Part shown: piece by piece, positions 1-10,700 of the stretch
How the letters are laid out: each line of letters opens with the position of its first letter
Numbering within the stretch: position 1 is the first letter of the stretch
NCBI GenBank assembly: GCA_034509495.1
Contig: CM067515.1
Span: 15,876,558-15,940,557 of the forward strand
DNA: 64,000 nt
Source of the DNA: Acestrorhynchus altus
Taxonomy: Eukaryota > Chordata > Actinopteri > Characiformes > Acestrorhynchidae
Reading direction: 5' to 3'
The notes under the pieces: model-generated
What the model was told of the DNA's origin: nothing
What the model saw: only the letters and a program-made list of their open reading frames with translations
Databases searched by the model: none
Made by a program: the position numbers and the translations under genes

Positions 1-1350
1 TTCAGAAGTACAAAACAACTTTCTTTTGTTTTTCGATTGACCAACAAAAAACAAATATGCCATTTGAATTTGATTTAAAACATAAAATGGAAAACAACCA
101 AATTTTGATATTTAATTTGTCTGGTTTACGAGACCCAGTTTGATTGTCAATTGAAAAACAAATGGACAAATGTTACAAATGGAAAAGTACAGTGTTCAAA
201 ACTGGGGTTTTGATCATCACAAAAAATCACTTCGATTTTAGAACGTTTTCATCTCAAAAGATGAAATGTATTGCTTGCCTCCACTAATGTGAAGGGTGAT
301 ACTGAGATCTCGATTGCAGTACATAGGCGAGGTCTGGCTAAACAGTGGTTTTGATGCGCAAGATGTCATGCAGGTGCGAGTCACTTAAGAACCGCGTGAG
401 GACATGACTGTTGATGTGTTCTCACAAGTATGTCGAGCCCAACAAGCTCAGCATTTTCTTAGCAAATGACAGAATCTCTTGGAACCTGCCTTCATCCAGC
501 TGGCGGTAAAACTCTAATCACCTTTTCAGTGGTTCTAAAACAGGCATGTCCAATCACAGTCAAGGGGAGGTCTCAGAGCGACTGTGATGGGGGTGACTAG
601 GACCAGTTCCACTTAGATGAGGGTGCACTTAGAACCACAGAGAAGGTGATTAGGGCCATTCACAATCAAGGGTATACCTCATTATGATTTAAGAGTTCTG
701 TTCATCAAACCAGGCACAGCTCCCTTTATTAACATGGACCCACGGTGGTTTTGGCCAATCCAGAGTTTCTGTCCACTTGGTAGCTTGATTCAAAGCTTTT
801 TCTTTAAAACACTGCAGTTATCCAATGTTCTAGTGCAGCCAATATAGACTCTGTACTCAGAAAAGCATATTGTGACTTGTATTGTGATTTGTTGTGATGG
901 TCACATTGACCAGTGATATTGTGGACATTAAAGTGGTCATATAAGCAGTAGTCATGCAATCTTTCATCAGATCACGAGCATTCTAATCTATCTTCAGATG
1001 TCAGCAGTCACAGTATGCATCAGTAAATTCCTGTTAAACCCTTGTTTGTGTGAGTCTGTGTTTGTCTTCATTCTTGCTTTTTGTCTGCCTGCACACTAAC
1101 TGACTTGTAGCTCTCTACTCGGCTGCTTAAAGCTTCTGACAGGGTCTGTAGACAGAAGGATTTTTGGGGAAAACATCTTGTCCTTCAATATTACTGTGGT
1201 GTTTGCCAAAAGAGAGTTTTCATCTCCCATTTATGTCTCCTGCAGATTTTACTGTTATTTTGCTGTTCATAGATGGTGAAACTTTCTGCCACCTTGTGTT
1301 GGTCTGTGTCATTGCAGGATATTATTTTTTTAAACAATGCCCTCAAGCTA
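1..1350. other. Non-coding DNA, presumed csnk1g2 intron
   Basis: No open frame with splice signals or a recognisable protein motif is seen on either strand. Because the first recognised csnk1g2 exon starts at 2269 and its kinase exons are absent, this stretch is inferred to be intron upstream of the C-terminal exons. No clear repeat family was recognised. Confidence 0.5.
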
Positions 1351-1351
1351 C

Positions 1352-1635
1352 ACTATATGGACAAAATTATTGGGACAGCTTTTAATTTTCTCAAATCTGG
1401 GACATTAAATAGACTTTATCCTGCTGTTGGAATAATTGTCCCTACTGTGTAGGAAAAGCTTTCTAGGAAGGATGACTCTTGAATTCATCCCAAAAGCATG
1501 GGAAGGAGCACTGCTCCACAACTCAGTGCTGGGGCTTTGACCCCTCTTGTCCACAACTGGAATTAGACATGGTGCCAATGGGTTAATGTTTATCAGAGAT
1601 TCCTGTTGGCAGTACTTCTCTACAGGGACTAGAAA

Positions 1636-1637
<2 letters not shown>
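1352..1637. mobile_element. Non-autonomous DNA transposon remnant (family A)
   Basis: It begins with the terminal phrase ACACTATATGGACAAAATTA. The same start recurs, diverged, at 27690 and 56528. Internal phrases (GAATTCATCCCAAAAGCATG, then the block ending at GACATGGTGCCAATG) match the segment near 19490-19795. The family is common in teleost genomes and appears at least eight times here. Its superfamily is not certain from sequence alone. The copy runs into a GT microsatellite. Confidence 0.6.

Positions 1638-1683
<46 letters not shown>
1638..1683. repeat. (GT)n microsatellite
   Basis: Uninterrupted GT dinucleotide run of about 46 bp. Apparent reading frames across it on both strands (poly Cys-Val, poly Thr-His) are repeat artefacts. 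Confidence 0.95.
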
Positions 1684-1685
<2 letters not shown>

Positions 1686-2268
1686 TTGTGTGCGTGCGTG
1701 CTTTTGGACACAACTGCCTTGTGTTGACCTCTACTTACAGCAGTAATACGCTCCTCCTAATTTTGGTTCATTTGCAAATGTCTGTATGAAATGAAAGAAA
1801 ACCAGTACTTAAAGGTAATGGTGTTGATTTTTTTTTCCTTGTTTGAACCAGTGGAACCAAACTACAAGTATAAACATACCCTTTCAACAGACCCACTTCT
1901 AGAAGTGTCCACAAACATTTGGACATATGGTGTAGCTTGGCAATATCTCTATGGAGGTCACTGTGTGAAACTGGTATGGAATGAGACTGTTGGTGTGGAT
2001 AACTTAATCTGTTAAGATTCTATGATCCTACGGTCTTAAAATGAAGGTGCTACAAAGAGTTTGAGAGATGTGAATATAAAAAAATGGAAAAGATTAAAGA
2101 ACAGTTACATCTGCTTCTTTTTCCCCTCACACACCTCTTTCCCCTTGTTCTTTATGAAACCAAAAGAGATTCTTCAGTGGCATCGCTCAAAACCCTTTGT
2201 AGCACTTTTAGTTTAAAGTGTAACTTGTCCAAACTGGCTCCATGTTGACACTCTATGTACTTGTGCAG

Positions 2269-2375
2269 GTAATGAGCTCGACCAACGGAGAGCTGAACAC
2301 AGATGACCCGACCGCTGGACACTCCAATGCTCCAATCACAGCTGCCACTGAGGTGGAGGTGGCAGATGACACAAA
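2269..2375 (+). CDS. csnk1g2: Casein kinase 1 gamma, penultimate coding exon (partial gene)
   Basis: The exon follows an acceptor ending TTGTGCAG and ends before a GTAATG donor at 2376. It reads VMSSTNGELNTDDPTAGHSN and then APITAATEVEVADDTK, the serine/threonine-rich tail that follows the kinase domain in CK1 gamma proteins. The last codon is split (AA + G of the next exon, phase 2). CK1 gamma kinases are membrane-anchored Ser/Thr kinases that phosphorylate substrates such as the Wnt co-receptor LRP6. The kinase-domain exons lie outside the window. Paralogue choice (CSNK1G2 over G1/G3) rests on tail wording and on the mfsd12/nfic neighbourhood, and is an inference. Confidence 0.82.
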
Positions 2376-2396
2376 GTAATGCAGCACCCCCTACTG

Positions 2397-2610
2397 GCCC
2401 TGAGCCACTTGCTCATCAGTCTGTTGGTCCAGCCATGCTCCTGGAAAGCTACCTTCACCTAGACTTTGCATCCAACCCTAATCCACCCCCACCTGATTAG
2501 ACTAATCACTGCCTTCAGAAGTCCTTAATTGGCTGAATTGGAGGGTTAGATTTTGGTTGGAATTGAAACATGCAGGAAGGTGGTTCTCCAGGACGAAGAC
2601 CACTGGTGTA
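2397..2610. mobile_element. Dispersed teleost MITE-like repeat in csnk1g2 intron
   Basis: The block contains CACCTGATTAGACTAATCA and, further on, GAAACATGCAGGAAGGTGG followed by TTCTCCAGGACGAAGACC. These are recognisable phrases of a non-autonomous repeat frequent in fish genomes. A TTA trinucleotide run follows at 2628-2650. Classification is by pattern recall only. Confidence 0.4.
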
Positions 2611-3470
2611 GTTTGTTATTGTTGTTGTTATTATTATTATTATTATTATTAACAGACTAATGTTGGAATACTTTCATGTGAATGTCATATTTTGATTCAT
2701 AAGTATTATTTAATGCAGTAAACAGAAGAAAAAGCAGATATTTTAGTGTATTTATTCAGTATCACATAAACAGGCTCTTCTGAAGTTCAGTGGATTCACC
2801 ATTACTGTTCACCACATTGGTTTATAATTATAATAATCACCAACATGGACATGAATCCATATTCAGGATCTCTAAATTATAATTAGGCATCATCATTTTT
2901 ATTTTATAAAATGAAGTAAAACATGGCTTGTAAGAAGGAAAAAAAATCAATAGTTGACATAAGATATAACACTGCTGGAGACCCACAGCAGAACACATAA
3001 TTGTTTTAATTACTCCCTGCCCTAACACTACTAATTAACCTCCTCAGCTGTTTACAAACCCTCTCTTAGCTGGAACAGTATGTTGAGACTGGACAATAAT
3101 TGAAACTGTACAGTTCCCAGGAGCAGGATTAAGAAAGACTGAAATAACCAACAGCATTCATGGCATTTTGGGTTTTGGCTTCTGCCACAGTTGCTTCCTC
3201 AGGGCTGCTGCTGATATTAACATGCATTTTAAAGGTTTGCACCTTTTGATTTCTCACAAGCTGTCCTAGTAAGATTATTTAAAATGAAATATAATTGCTT
3301 GAATTGTCAGTATTGTGTGTAAACACACAGTTATGTGTCCAGGAGTACACCTGTCCTATACACTCTTCATAGTTCCTTTCAGTGGATTTTTTTTCAGAGG
3401 GAACTACACTGAACTACCCTTTTTGGGCAGGAACGGTTTTACTCATTCCTCTTTTTTCCTTTTTCTTCAG

Positions 3471-3525
3471 GTGCTGCTGTTTCTTCAAGCGAAGAAAGAG
3501 GAAAGCTCTCCAAAGACACAAGTGA
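3471..3525 (+). CDS. csnk1g2: Casein kinase 1 gamma, last coding exon with membrane anchor
   Basis: The acceptor is a long pyrimidine tract ending TTCTTCAG. The first base completes a Lys codon, then the frame reads CCCFFKRRKRKALQRHK and stops at TGA 3523-3525. The cysteine cluster followed by a polybasic stretch is the hallmark C-terminus of CK1 gamma and is known to be palmitoylated for plasma-membrane association. The intron before it is 1095 bp and carries a MITE and a TTA microsatellite. Only the tail exons are visible, so catalytic integrity cannot be judged. Confidence 0.88.
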
Positions 3526-4110
3526 AGAGCACTGAAGAGAACTTGAAACATTCTGATCACTGTCAAGTTTTAAATGGAAGCAATTACACTGCTCACTCAT
3601 CACCTCTTCTCTCTCTTCTCTCTCTTCTCTTCTCTTCCTACTGTCACTCAGAACCCTGCACCGAAGCTCCTCTTCAGTTGGAGCGATAAAGGAATGTTGC
3701 TGACCACGCAACAGACTCTCTTCCTTTGAAATATGAAATTAAACATAAGAAACGTGTAAAGAAAAGTATCTCACACATAGGTGGAAGCCGGAGAACTCTG
3801 TATAAAAAAACAATAATAAATGAACACCGTGACGTGAATTTGAAAACAAAAAAAGCTGTTTGAAACAGTTGTTGTATTCTAGATTCCATGCAGAACATGT
3901 TGTTGTTCATGGCGTTGATCTGAGGACAGTATGTTGATGGATTGGATGAATTGAGTTTTCCTTAGCTATAGTTCTTATTTGTTTCAGATCGGAGGGCAAA
4001 GGTCTGCAAAAGCAAGAAAGAGAAAAGATCATCTCAAGCAGATGTGGAGGATTTTCTTTTTCCTTTTTTTTTGTTATCAGTAATAAAATATGTGGTTGTT
4101 TTCAGAACTG
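3526..4110 (+). other. csnk1g2: Probable csnk1g2 3' UTR
   Basis: This follows the TGA stop directly. It carries AATAAA signals at 3815-3820 and 4082-4087; the second is followed by a GT-rich stretch and is the better end. A CT-rich tract lies at about 3605-3640. No protein-coding potential is seen. Confidence 0.5.
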
Positions 4111-4338
4111 AATACCTGGATTGAAAGCAAACCTTTTTATGTTGTAGTGACCTGGAATTCTTATTTTTTGATTCTTCTATTTCTCTTTTGTTTGTTTTTT
4201 TTTGTTGTTCTGTTGCCGTGGACTCTGTAGCACAGTGACTGGTCTCAGGTACTGTGAATGATGGAGAGACAAACAGATACTAAGCTCTCTGCTTATTTTT
4301 GCACTTTTTGGGTGGGGGGCAAAAAAGAAGACAAGCTA

Positions 4339-4507
4339 GAAAATGGGTAAAAATAAAGACTGCCCTTGGGTGATTCCCAAGCAAACGAGATCTGTACAAG
4401 GGCCGAGATTTAAAGGCAAGATGGAAAAAAAAGACGTCCTCCTCTTTTATGTTTCACATCAGAATTATTTACCAGGAAATCATAGTTTGTGCCTTTCCAA
4501 GTAAAAT
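4339..4507. repeat. Duplicated segment, copy 1
   Basis: A stretch starting GAAAATGGGTAAAAATAAAG and ending CCTTTCCAAGTAAAAT recurs at 5901-6055 in the same orientation with few differences. The main one is about 14 extra bases near 4364 in this copy. It lies just beyond the csnk1g2 3' end. Confidence 0.85.
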
Positions 4508-4754
4508 GTTTAAAGTTAAAGCAACTGTGTCCTGCAATGTAGTTTTATGAGTGACTGATGTTTGTTTGTCAAGCTTTATCTTGTATCTCTTTACTGTTGC
4601 CTCCAGTGAAGGTTCAACCATATCAACTTGACCTGCTGTTATCAAGAACCTTGAATTAAGGTTTATCACACAGCTTCAAAAGTCAAACAGCCTAAATGTC
4701 TTCTGCTTTTATATTCTCATTATCAGAAAAAATTGTTTCACCCAGAAGAATGAA

Positions 4755-5345
4755 CTGATTGCGAGGTGCCAGACTGTGACTCAGATTCTCATAATGCCAG
4801 TGGATCATCTTCAAGTCCCGCTTTTGGCTTGGTGGAGATTGTGTGGTTTCACAGTTTATAATCACATCACGCATCCAGAAGGCCTGGTGTCATGGTCTGG
4901 GATGCAATTTTTATGATGCCAGATCACATTTGGTCTTCATTACGGGCACTTTGACTGCCCAGTGTTATTTTAATAAGGTTCAGCAAACAGTGGTCTTAGC
5001 TTTTTTGAAAGCACACTCCAGTGCAATACTCCAACAGCTAAATGCTCATGCACATACTGCTGCTGTCTCAAGAGTTGGTCTTGAAGACACAGATACCATG
5101 CCGTGGTCTTTTGCATCACCAGACCTATCCCTGATTGAAAAAGGATAATATTTGGAGTGCTATGAACACCACCCCTACTGAGCAGTTACTGAGTGAGAAC
5201 ATTAAAGCTGCAGGGGCTGTATTATCACAGGAAACCATTAAGACCCTCTACAACGCCACGATGAAATGTCTGGCATGTTATATGCTATGCCACGGAGAGA
5301 CACTACTTTTGCATGTGTAGCTCAACACATTTTGCCCATAGGAGT
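4755..5345 (+). pseudogene. Decayed Tc1/mariner transposase (family B)
   Basis: Frames contain fragments typical of a Tc1-like DDE transposase C-terminal half: a region around CAGAAGGCCTGGTGTCATGG (translating near GLVSW), then VVLAFLKAHSSAILQQLNAH and a degenerate SPDLSLIE motif. Several stops and frameshifts interrupt it. The same family is seen at 7380-7685, 22500-23165, 37040-37470 and 54890-55215. None looks active. Confidence 0.6.
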
Positions 5346-5585
5346 CTAATTTTTTAACAATTTATTGTTCTTTGTAACCTTTTTCATTTCAAGTAGATTT
5401 GCAATAGCCTTCCTTCTGGATGCAACCATGTTTTAAGTTCAGAGAACGGAGAAAGTTGGGTCAGAAACCCCATGAAAACATACCTATTTTTTTTTACATA
5501 TTTTAAACAAATTGATGTGATCTTCATCCTTCACAATGTTAACATTGTAAACATACACACTGAACACCCTAAAACCAAAGAAAAG

Positions 5586-5890
5586 AGGGGCAGCTGTGGC
5601 CTGGTGGTTAGGGAACCAGCATTGTGACTGGAAGGCTGCTGGTTAGTATCCCTGAACTGCCAGGACGTAACTGAAGTGCCCTTGTGCAAGGCACTCGGTT
5701 CCCTAGCTGCTCCCCGAGTGCTGTGGATCGGGCTGCCCACCACTCTGGGCACATGTGCTCACTGCCCCTAGTGTGTAAGTTCAATAATGTGTATGTGTGT
5801 CACTGCATGGATGGGTTAACTGGAGGAAATTCCTCTGTGTGCAAGCGGAGTGGGTCCATGTGCACATTGACCTTATTTATTTGAGAAATT
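5586..5890 (+). mobile_element. tRNA-derived SINE
   Basis: The head reads GGCAGCTGTGGCCTGGTGGT then TAGGGAACCAG, a pol III A-box-like segment. A B-box-like GGCTGCTGGTTAGTATCC follows. The body contains GTGCCCTTGTGCAAGGCACT and a GCTGCCCACCACTCTGGGC stretch. Reverse-strand relatives lie at 8355-8540 and 24455-24660. Confidence 0.75.
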
Positions 5891-5900
5891 ATATGAGAAA

Positions 5901-6055
5901 GAAAATGGGTAAAAATAAAGACTGCCAAGCAAACACGAGATCTGTACAAGGGCCAAGATTTAAAGGCAAGATGGAAAAAAGACGTCCTCCTCTTTTATGT
6001 TTCACATCAGATTTATTTACCAGGAAATCATAGTTTGTGCCTTTCCAAGTAAAAT
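5901..6055. repeat. Duplicated segment, copy 2
   Basis: Second copy of the segment at 4339-4507, in direct orientation, about 1.56 kb away. A SINE and a Tc1 remnant separate the two copies. See copy 1 for the shared ends. Confidence 0.85.
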
Positions 6056-7379
6056 AGAGTCTATCAAAATAATTTGGTTCTGTATTGCTTAGAACATACT
6101 TAAAACTAGTTGATTTTACTGATTAGAATGCAATTCAGGTACAACCTTTGCTTGCTCTTCAGTGGTCAAGTGAGTGGTATGGCCATGGCAAGATCCTAAG
6201 ATCTCGCTGAGCCTAAACCAGACCACATGTTTGAAGGCATCAACAATCCTAAAATGTCATCATGGTATCTACAGCAAGCTCTCGCTACATTTAATGTCAA
6301 AGTTGAGCATCTACCATCAGAAACCAAACCAGTTTGATTTACACTGGAGGCGGACAAGGAAGAAGAAATCCTTGCTGTTAAAAAGAAAACATGAAACGAG
6401 GTTTCTGTTTTGTTTATTTGATTATATTACCTCCATCTCATCTCAAGGTCTTAATCAAAGTGGCCCATTTGGGATGTGGTTGAACAGGAGGTTCTCCTGC
6501 TTGTACAGGTTTTTTTTTGTTTGTTTTTTTGTTTTTTTCTGTAACACAAAGTTCGGCTCAGCCAGAGCTCATCAATTCAGTAGTCGGATGTGTAGATCAG
6601 ATATGTGGCACTAGTGCAGGGTGCTATAGGACCAGGATTGACAACTGCCATGAAGAACTGGGACTGAAAGCAAAAGGAAGCCCTACCTAGTTTTCCCTTT
6701 CAATAAAACAGTATTGATAATTACACCGTATGACTTTTTCCCCTGGTACGTGATAAATTATCATTCAAAATGTCAGCACTTTGGCTTTGCATGAACACAT
6801 CACTGAAACTGTTACACTGTTATGTCCAGGACTCCATAGACCAAAAGAAATCAAGGTATTAATAGTGAGGTTGTTTGATTGCATTTCATCACAAAAGCAA
6901 TGACAGTTGAGTTACTGATGTTGAATGATTAGATCTACTTTAGCTCATCCCAAAGGCCCAAGGCTGTGCATGGAGATGTTCGGGTAATTTGGGGTTGTGT
7001 CAGTGTCCCCTTATATTAGTGGATATTATATACAGTGTGTGAGGACTCGGCAAGCAAGTTAACAGCAGAAGTGTTAAACCATCTTTTTTACACTCATCAA
7101 AAAGTAGCTGATGAATGAAACTTGATGGGTAAATTTTACATCATGAGACATGATGATTCAAGTTTCATGCTCAGCCGTGCATGTAACAGGACAGGCCTTC
7201 TCGCTGTGTGACTGACATTGTAAGGTCCATTATGACTCATGTGTTGGTGTCATCCTTTGCTGTTGGGAAGAGTTTAAAAGTAATTTAAGGTGGAGTGGGG
7301 TGGTGCAAACTGGTGGGGACAAATATCTAGGGGGGGGTGCTTCATCCATGCTAAATATTCACCCCTGATTACCATAACG
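6056..7379. other. Intergenic DNA, little recognised
   Basis: No exon-like frame is seen. The part around 6525-6680 resembles a MITE end (CAGCCAGAGCTCATCAATTC region). The rest is AT-rich unique sequence or repeats too decayed to name. Confidence 0.4.
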
Positions 7380-7685
7380 TGCTGCTGGTGGCAGTGGATA
7401 AAAGAAGGCACACCAGTGACATGAAGGATCTCTGAGACCTACATGCACATGTATGGAGTGAACCAACAATCGTGACTGCAGACATTTAGCAAGCAGTGAT
7501 GCCCTTAATGAGTCATCCTGTTAGTGCCTGGCTGCATAACACGGCTGTATGCATATAGACCATTACGACAACGACCCTTAATACCACGTCAGTGATGCCA
7601 ATGGTGTCATAGAGTCACTCATAATGACAGTGGGTTGTCCTTAGTTGTGAGTCCTGCTTTTGTCTTGGTAAAGTGTCCATTTCTC
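7380..7685 (+). pseudogene. Tc1-like fragment (family B, 5' portion)
   Basis: The stretch near 7600-7680 (AGAGTCACTCATAATGACAG, then GAGTCCTGCTTTTGTCTTGG) matches the 5' side of the family B elements at 4755 and 54890. It is broken off before the catalytic C-terminal region. Confidence 0.45.
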
Positions 7686-7859
7686 TGTCAATTCTCTATA
7701 CAAAATAAGTTCACCTCTGTTATGTTGGTGGGTTCTCTCCCATGAGTTACTTGCCTCAGGACCCGTTGGATTCAAATCAGGAATTTTTTCCAAAGCTTTA
7801 ACTTCATTCTTTTTTAAACATTCTTTGGTAGAACAATCAATAAATGTTTATGGTGCGTA

Positions 7860-8170
7860 GGTGGTGTCTTGCTGCATGACCCACATCCTCTTGAGAATCA
7901 GATCACTGACATTTTCATTTAAAATTTGCTGGTATAATTTAGAATTCATTGATTAATCAATGATGACTAGTCGACCTGACCCAGATGCAGCAAAACATGG
8001 CCAAAACACAATACTACCACCACCATGTTTCACATAAGGGATCCAGTTTTTAAGTTGGAATGCAGTATTTTCTCTAAACATAAGGCTTCTCATCTAAACC
8101 CAAGATAACCTTAGGTCTCATCAGCCCACAAAACATTGTTCCAATAGTCTTCTGACTTTTCCAAACCTGC
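7860..8170 (-). pseudogene. Tc1-like transposase fragment, minus strand
   Basis: Reverse complement of 8105-8165 reads roughly EKSEDYWNNVLWADET then a stop. This matches the region around the second catalytic Asp of Tc1-type transposases (W-x-D-E-T). Upstream on the same strand is the ACCATGGTGGTGGTAGTATT type signature, a glycine-rich HGGG motif. Stops break the frame. Confidence 0.6.
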
Positions 8171-8354
8171 CATACCAGGTTTTTGGCCTAGCCAATTTAA
8201 GAAAGACCTTTAGTTGCTTAGAAGTTACCATAGATGTAACATCTCTCTTTCTCTCGCTGATTTGTGAGCTTGCAAATTATCACACACCTCGTTTTTGGTG
8301 TGTAATAACTGGAGAGAGTAATAATGATCTTGAATTGTACACAATTATCTGACT

Positions 8355-8540
8355 GAAGATTGACAGAGTGCAAAAACACATGCCCAGAGCAGTGGGGAGC
8401 CCTATCCTCATTCCCCAGTGAGTTCAGGGCCTTACTCAAGGGCACTTAGTCATGCCCTGCCAGTTCAAGGATTCAAACTGGTGACCTTCCAGTTGCAAGA
8501 CTGGTTCCCTAACCACAAGACCACAGCTGCTCCTGTTTGT
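8355..8540 (-). mobile_element. tRNA-derived SINE, minus strand
   Basis: Reverse complement begins GGAGCAGCTGTGGTCTTGTG, continues GGTTAGGGAACCAGTCTTGC, and contains the B-box-like CACCAGTTTGAATCCTT. It is the same family as the copy at 5586-5890, truncated at the 3' end. Confidence 0.75.
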
Positions 8541-8559
8541 TTTGTAGGAGTGTCTAATT

Positions 8560-8780
8560 GAGTGGACCATGATTGTTTAAACACTTCAACAGCACTGCCG
8601 TGATTGTGTCTGAATCACTTTTACAAGCACAACTTACACAAACCATGTCAGGGTCACTGCAGTCCTGAGACTGTGAATGACCCACCCACATAATACCTGC
8701 TCTGTGGTGGTCCAATGGGGTCCTGACCATTGAAGAACATGGTTAATGAAGGTTAATGTATAGAAACAGATGGAAACAGT
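8560..8780. mobile_element. Non-autonomous DNA repeat fragment (family D)
   Basis: Contains the phrases ACACTTCAACAGCACTGCCG, AACCATGTCAGGGTCACTGC and GAATGACCCACCCACATAAT. The reverse-oriented counterpart is at 57870-58040 (GGGTCATTCTCAGCACTGCC). This repeat is frequent in fish genomes. Confidence 0.55.
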
Positions 8781-9429
8781 CTGTAATTATAGAACTGCAA
8801 CATGTTCCTGTATGGAGACTTGGGTTTGATTTCTTCTCCAGACAACGTCTCCAAGCTACACCAGTCCTTCAGCATATCTCTGAATAAGGGTGTATGCTAC
8901 ACTTAACACAAAATGCTGTAGTTTTTTAACATGCCTGGCTATGAACCTGCAGCAGACTGCAAGACTACTTGCATAGTCCTCAGAAAGTTGAATGGATTAA
9001 GGATCTGTTGCTTAGAATGCTTTTAGTTTCTTTACATATTAGTATTATTAATTAATTGTTATTAAAGCCGGCATGAATGCCAACTGCACTGTGGACATCT
9101 GTTACATAACACTTGTGTTCTTTGTTGAATTCATCTCATTTCCATGATTTTTAGTTGAAGTTCTGCCCAGGAATTATGGAAAGCCTATTTACAAACACTG
9201 GATGTGCCAAGATATCAGCCCCTCTGCATAGTCTAAACATGTAATACATCAAATTTCAGTGTTCATAGTGGTTCTCATTCACTTAAACCATCCTAAAGGT
9301 TTTATTCCATTTGTTTTTACAAAACGTTGTAACAGATTCATGATGTGCTTTTAAATTGCAGTGTATTGAGAGCTGTCATTACCCGATATGTGGCCCCATT
9401 TATGCCAGACCCATGCAGAATTTGACATG

Positions 9430-10240
9430 GATCAGGTAGCCACCATTATGACAATGCAAACCAAGTTACAAAATTTAGTCAGTCAGACATTATCATGTCC
9501 AATTTGTCCTGAATAGGTTCAGGGGTGATCTGGAGCTGGCCTAGAATTACTAGGCGCAATACATTACCCCCCATTTCAGCACTTAAAGGACTCTTAGACC
9601 ATGAAAAATTAAAAGATTGAATGTTTTGGACTGATTGCATCATGTCTGGAGGACACAAAGCACTGCTCATCACCTAGCCAATACCCTTCATACAGTGAAG
9701 CATGGTGGTGGCAGCTTCGTGCTGTGGTGATGTTTTTCTGCAGCAGGAACTGGGAGACTAGAGAGGGTTGAGAGAAAGATGACTGCAGAAATGTACAGAG
9801 ACATCCTTGATGATAACCTGCTCCAAGATATCAAAGGAGTGGCTTTGGGACAACTCTCTGAATGTCCTTGAATGTCTTTGAAACCCCATTTCACCATTTC
9901 TGGAGATATCTAAAAATGGCTGTGCACCGATACTCCCCATCCAATCTGTCAGAGCTCGAGAGTTTCTTCAAAGAAGAATGAAGATAGAAGAACTTCCCAA
10001 AAACAGGTGTTCCAAGCTTGTAGCATCATACTCAAAAAGACTTGAAGTTGTAATGAATACCAACGTACTGAGCATGGGCTGTTAATACTTATGTACATGC
10101 TATATTTAATGTTTTATTTTTAATACATTTGCAAAGATTTCAAACAAACTTTTTTTGTAAAAAAATTTTTTGGGGAAAAATAATTAAATAAATTTTGGAA
10201 TAAGGCTGTAACATAATAAAATGAAGCACTGTGAATACAT
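9430..10240 (+). pseudogene. Decayed Tc1/mariner element (family E)
   Basis: A plus-strand frame near 9690-9840 reads KHGGGSFVLW, stop, CFSAAGTGRLERVERKM and AEMYRDILDDNLLQ, the conserved centre of a Tc1 transposase. The C-terminal region continues to about 10015 (EELPKNRCSKL-like). Frameshifts and stops are present. A related copy is at 21050-21600. Confidence 0.7.
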
Positions 10241-10384
10241 TCCGAATGCACTGTATGTATGCAATGTTTTGGTGCGTCTGAAATTGTAAAGAAACAGAAA
10301 ACTATAATATTTAATAAAATATATATAATAAAAAACAAAACTATAATATTTGTTACTGTACTATACTAGTGTGAATAGGTGGGG

Positions 10385-10520
10385 ATGTACTGTTTACTAG
10401 ATCACTGGATCACAGGCCACCAGCACATAAAAAACATATCTTTGGGATCCAACATCAGCAGCCGAGCTCTTTGTGGCTGAATGCAATCAAATTCTGCTTA
10501 CAGTGATGTTCCAGCATGTA
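10385..10520. mobile_element. Family A element, terminal fragment
   Basis: The part GGCTGAATGCAATCAAATTC then ACAGTGATGTTCCAGCATGT corresponds to the tail of family A copies at 28650-28940 and 31240-31590 (GCAATCAAATCCTC...ACAGTAATG). Confidence 0.45.
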
Positions 10521-10589
10521 GTGTGAACTCCTCCCTAAAAGCTCTGCCTATGAAGGACCGAGGTGGGCGTGTACTGCTGGCTTTGTTGC

Positions 10590-10700
10590 TATTTCCTCGC
10601 CAGTTGATTGGTCCACTCACAGAGAGCTCTGAGGACACTGTGCGCGCTTCTGAGAAGTGGACATGTGGTGACGTTTGGAGGCTCAGAACGCATTGTTGAC
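10590..10700 (+). promoter_or_regulatory. mfsd12: Candidate mfsd12 promoter elements
   Basis: An inverted CCAAT box (ATTGG) lies at 10607-10611. A CATGTG E-box of the type bound by MITF/TFE factors is at 10662-10667, two bases before a CRE-like TGACGT at 10669-10674. No TATA box was chosen. The block sits just upstream of the GC-rich minisatellite and about 500 bp before the mfsd12 start codon. Function is inferred from motif identity and position only. Confidence 0.4.

Noticed and set aside
1..2268. Upstream csnk1g2 kinase exons
   Set aside because: No frame shows kinase motifs (HRD, DFG-like) or the known linker text; treated as intron.
3439..3711. 90-codon minus-strand frame opposite the csnk1g2 last exon
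   Set aside because: Shadow of the real exon and of its CT-rich 3' UTR (Arg-Glu repeats).
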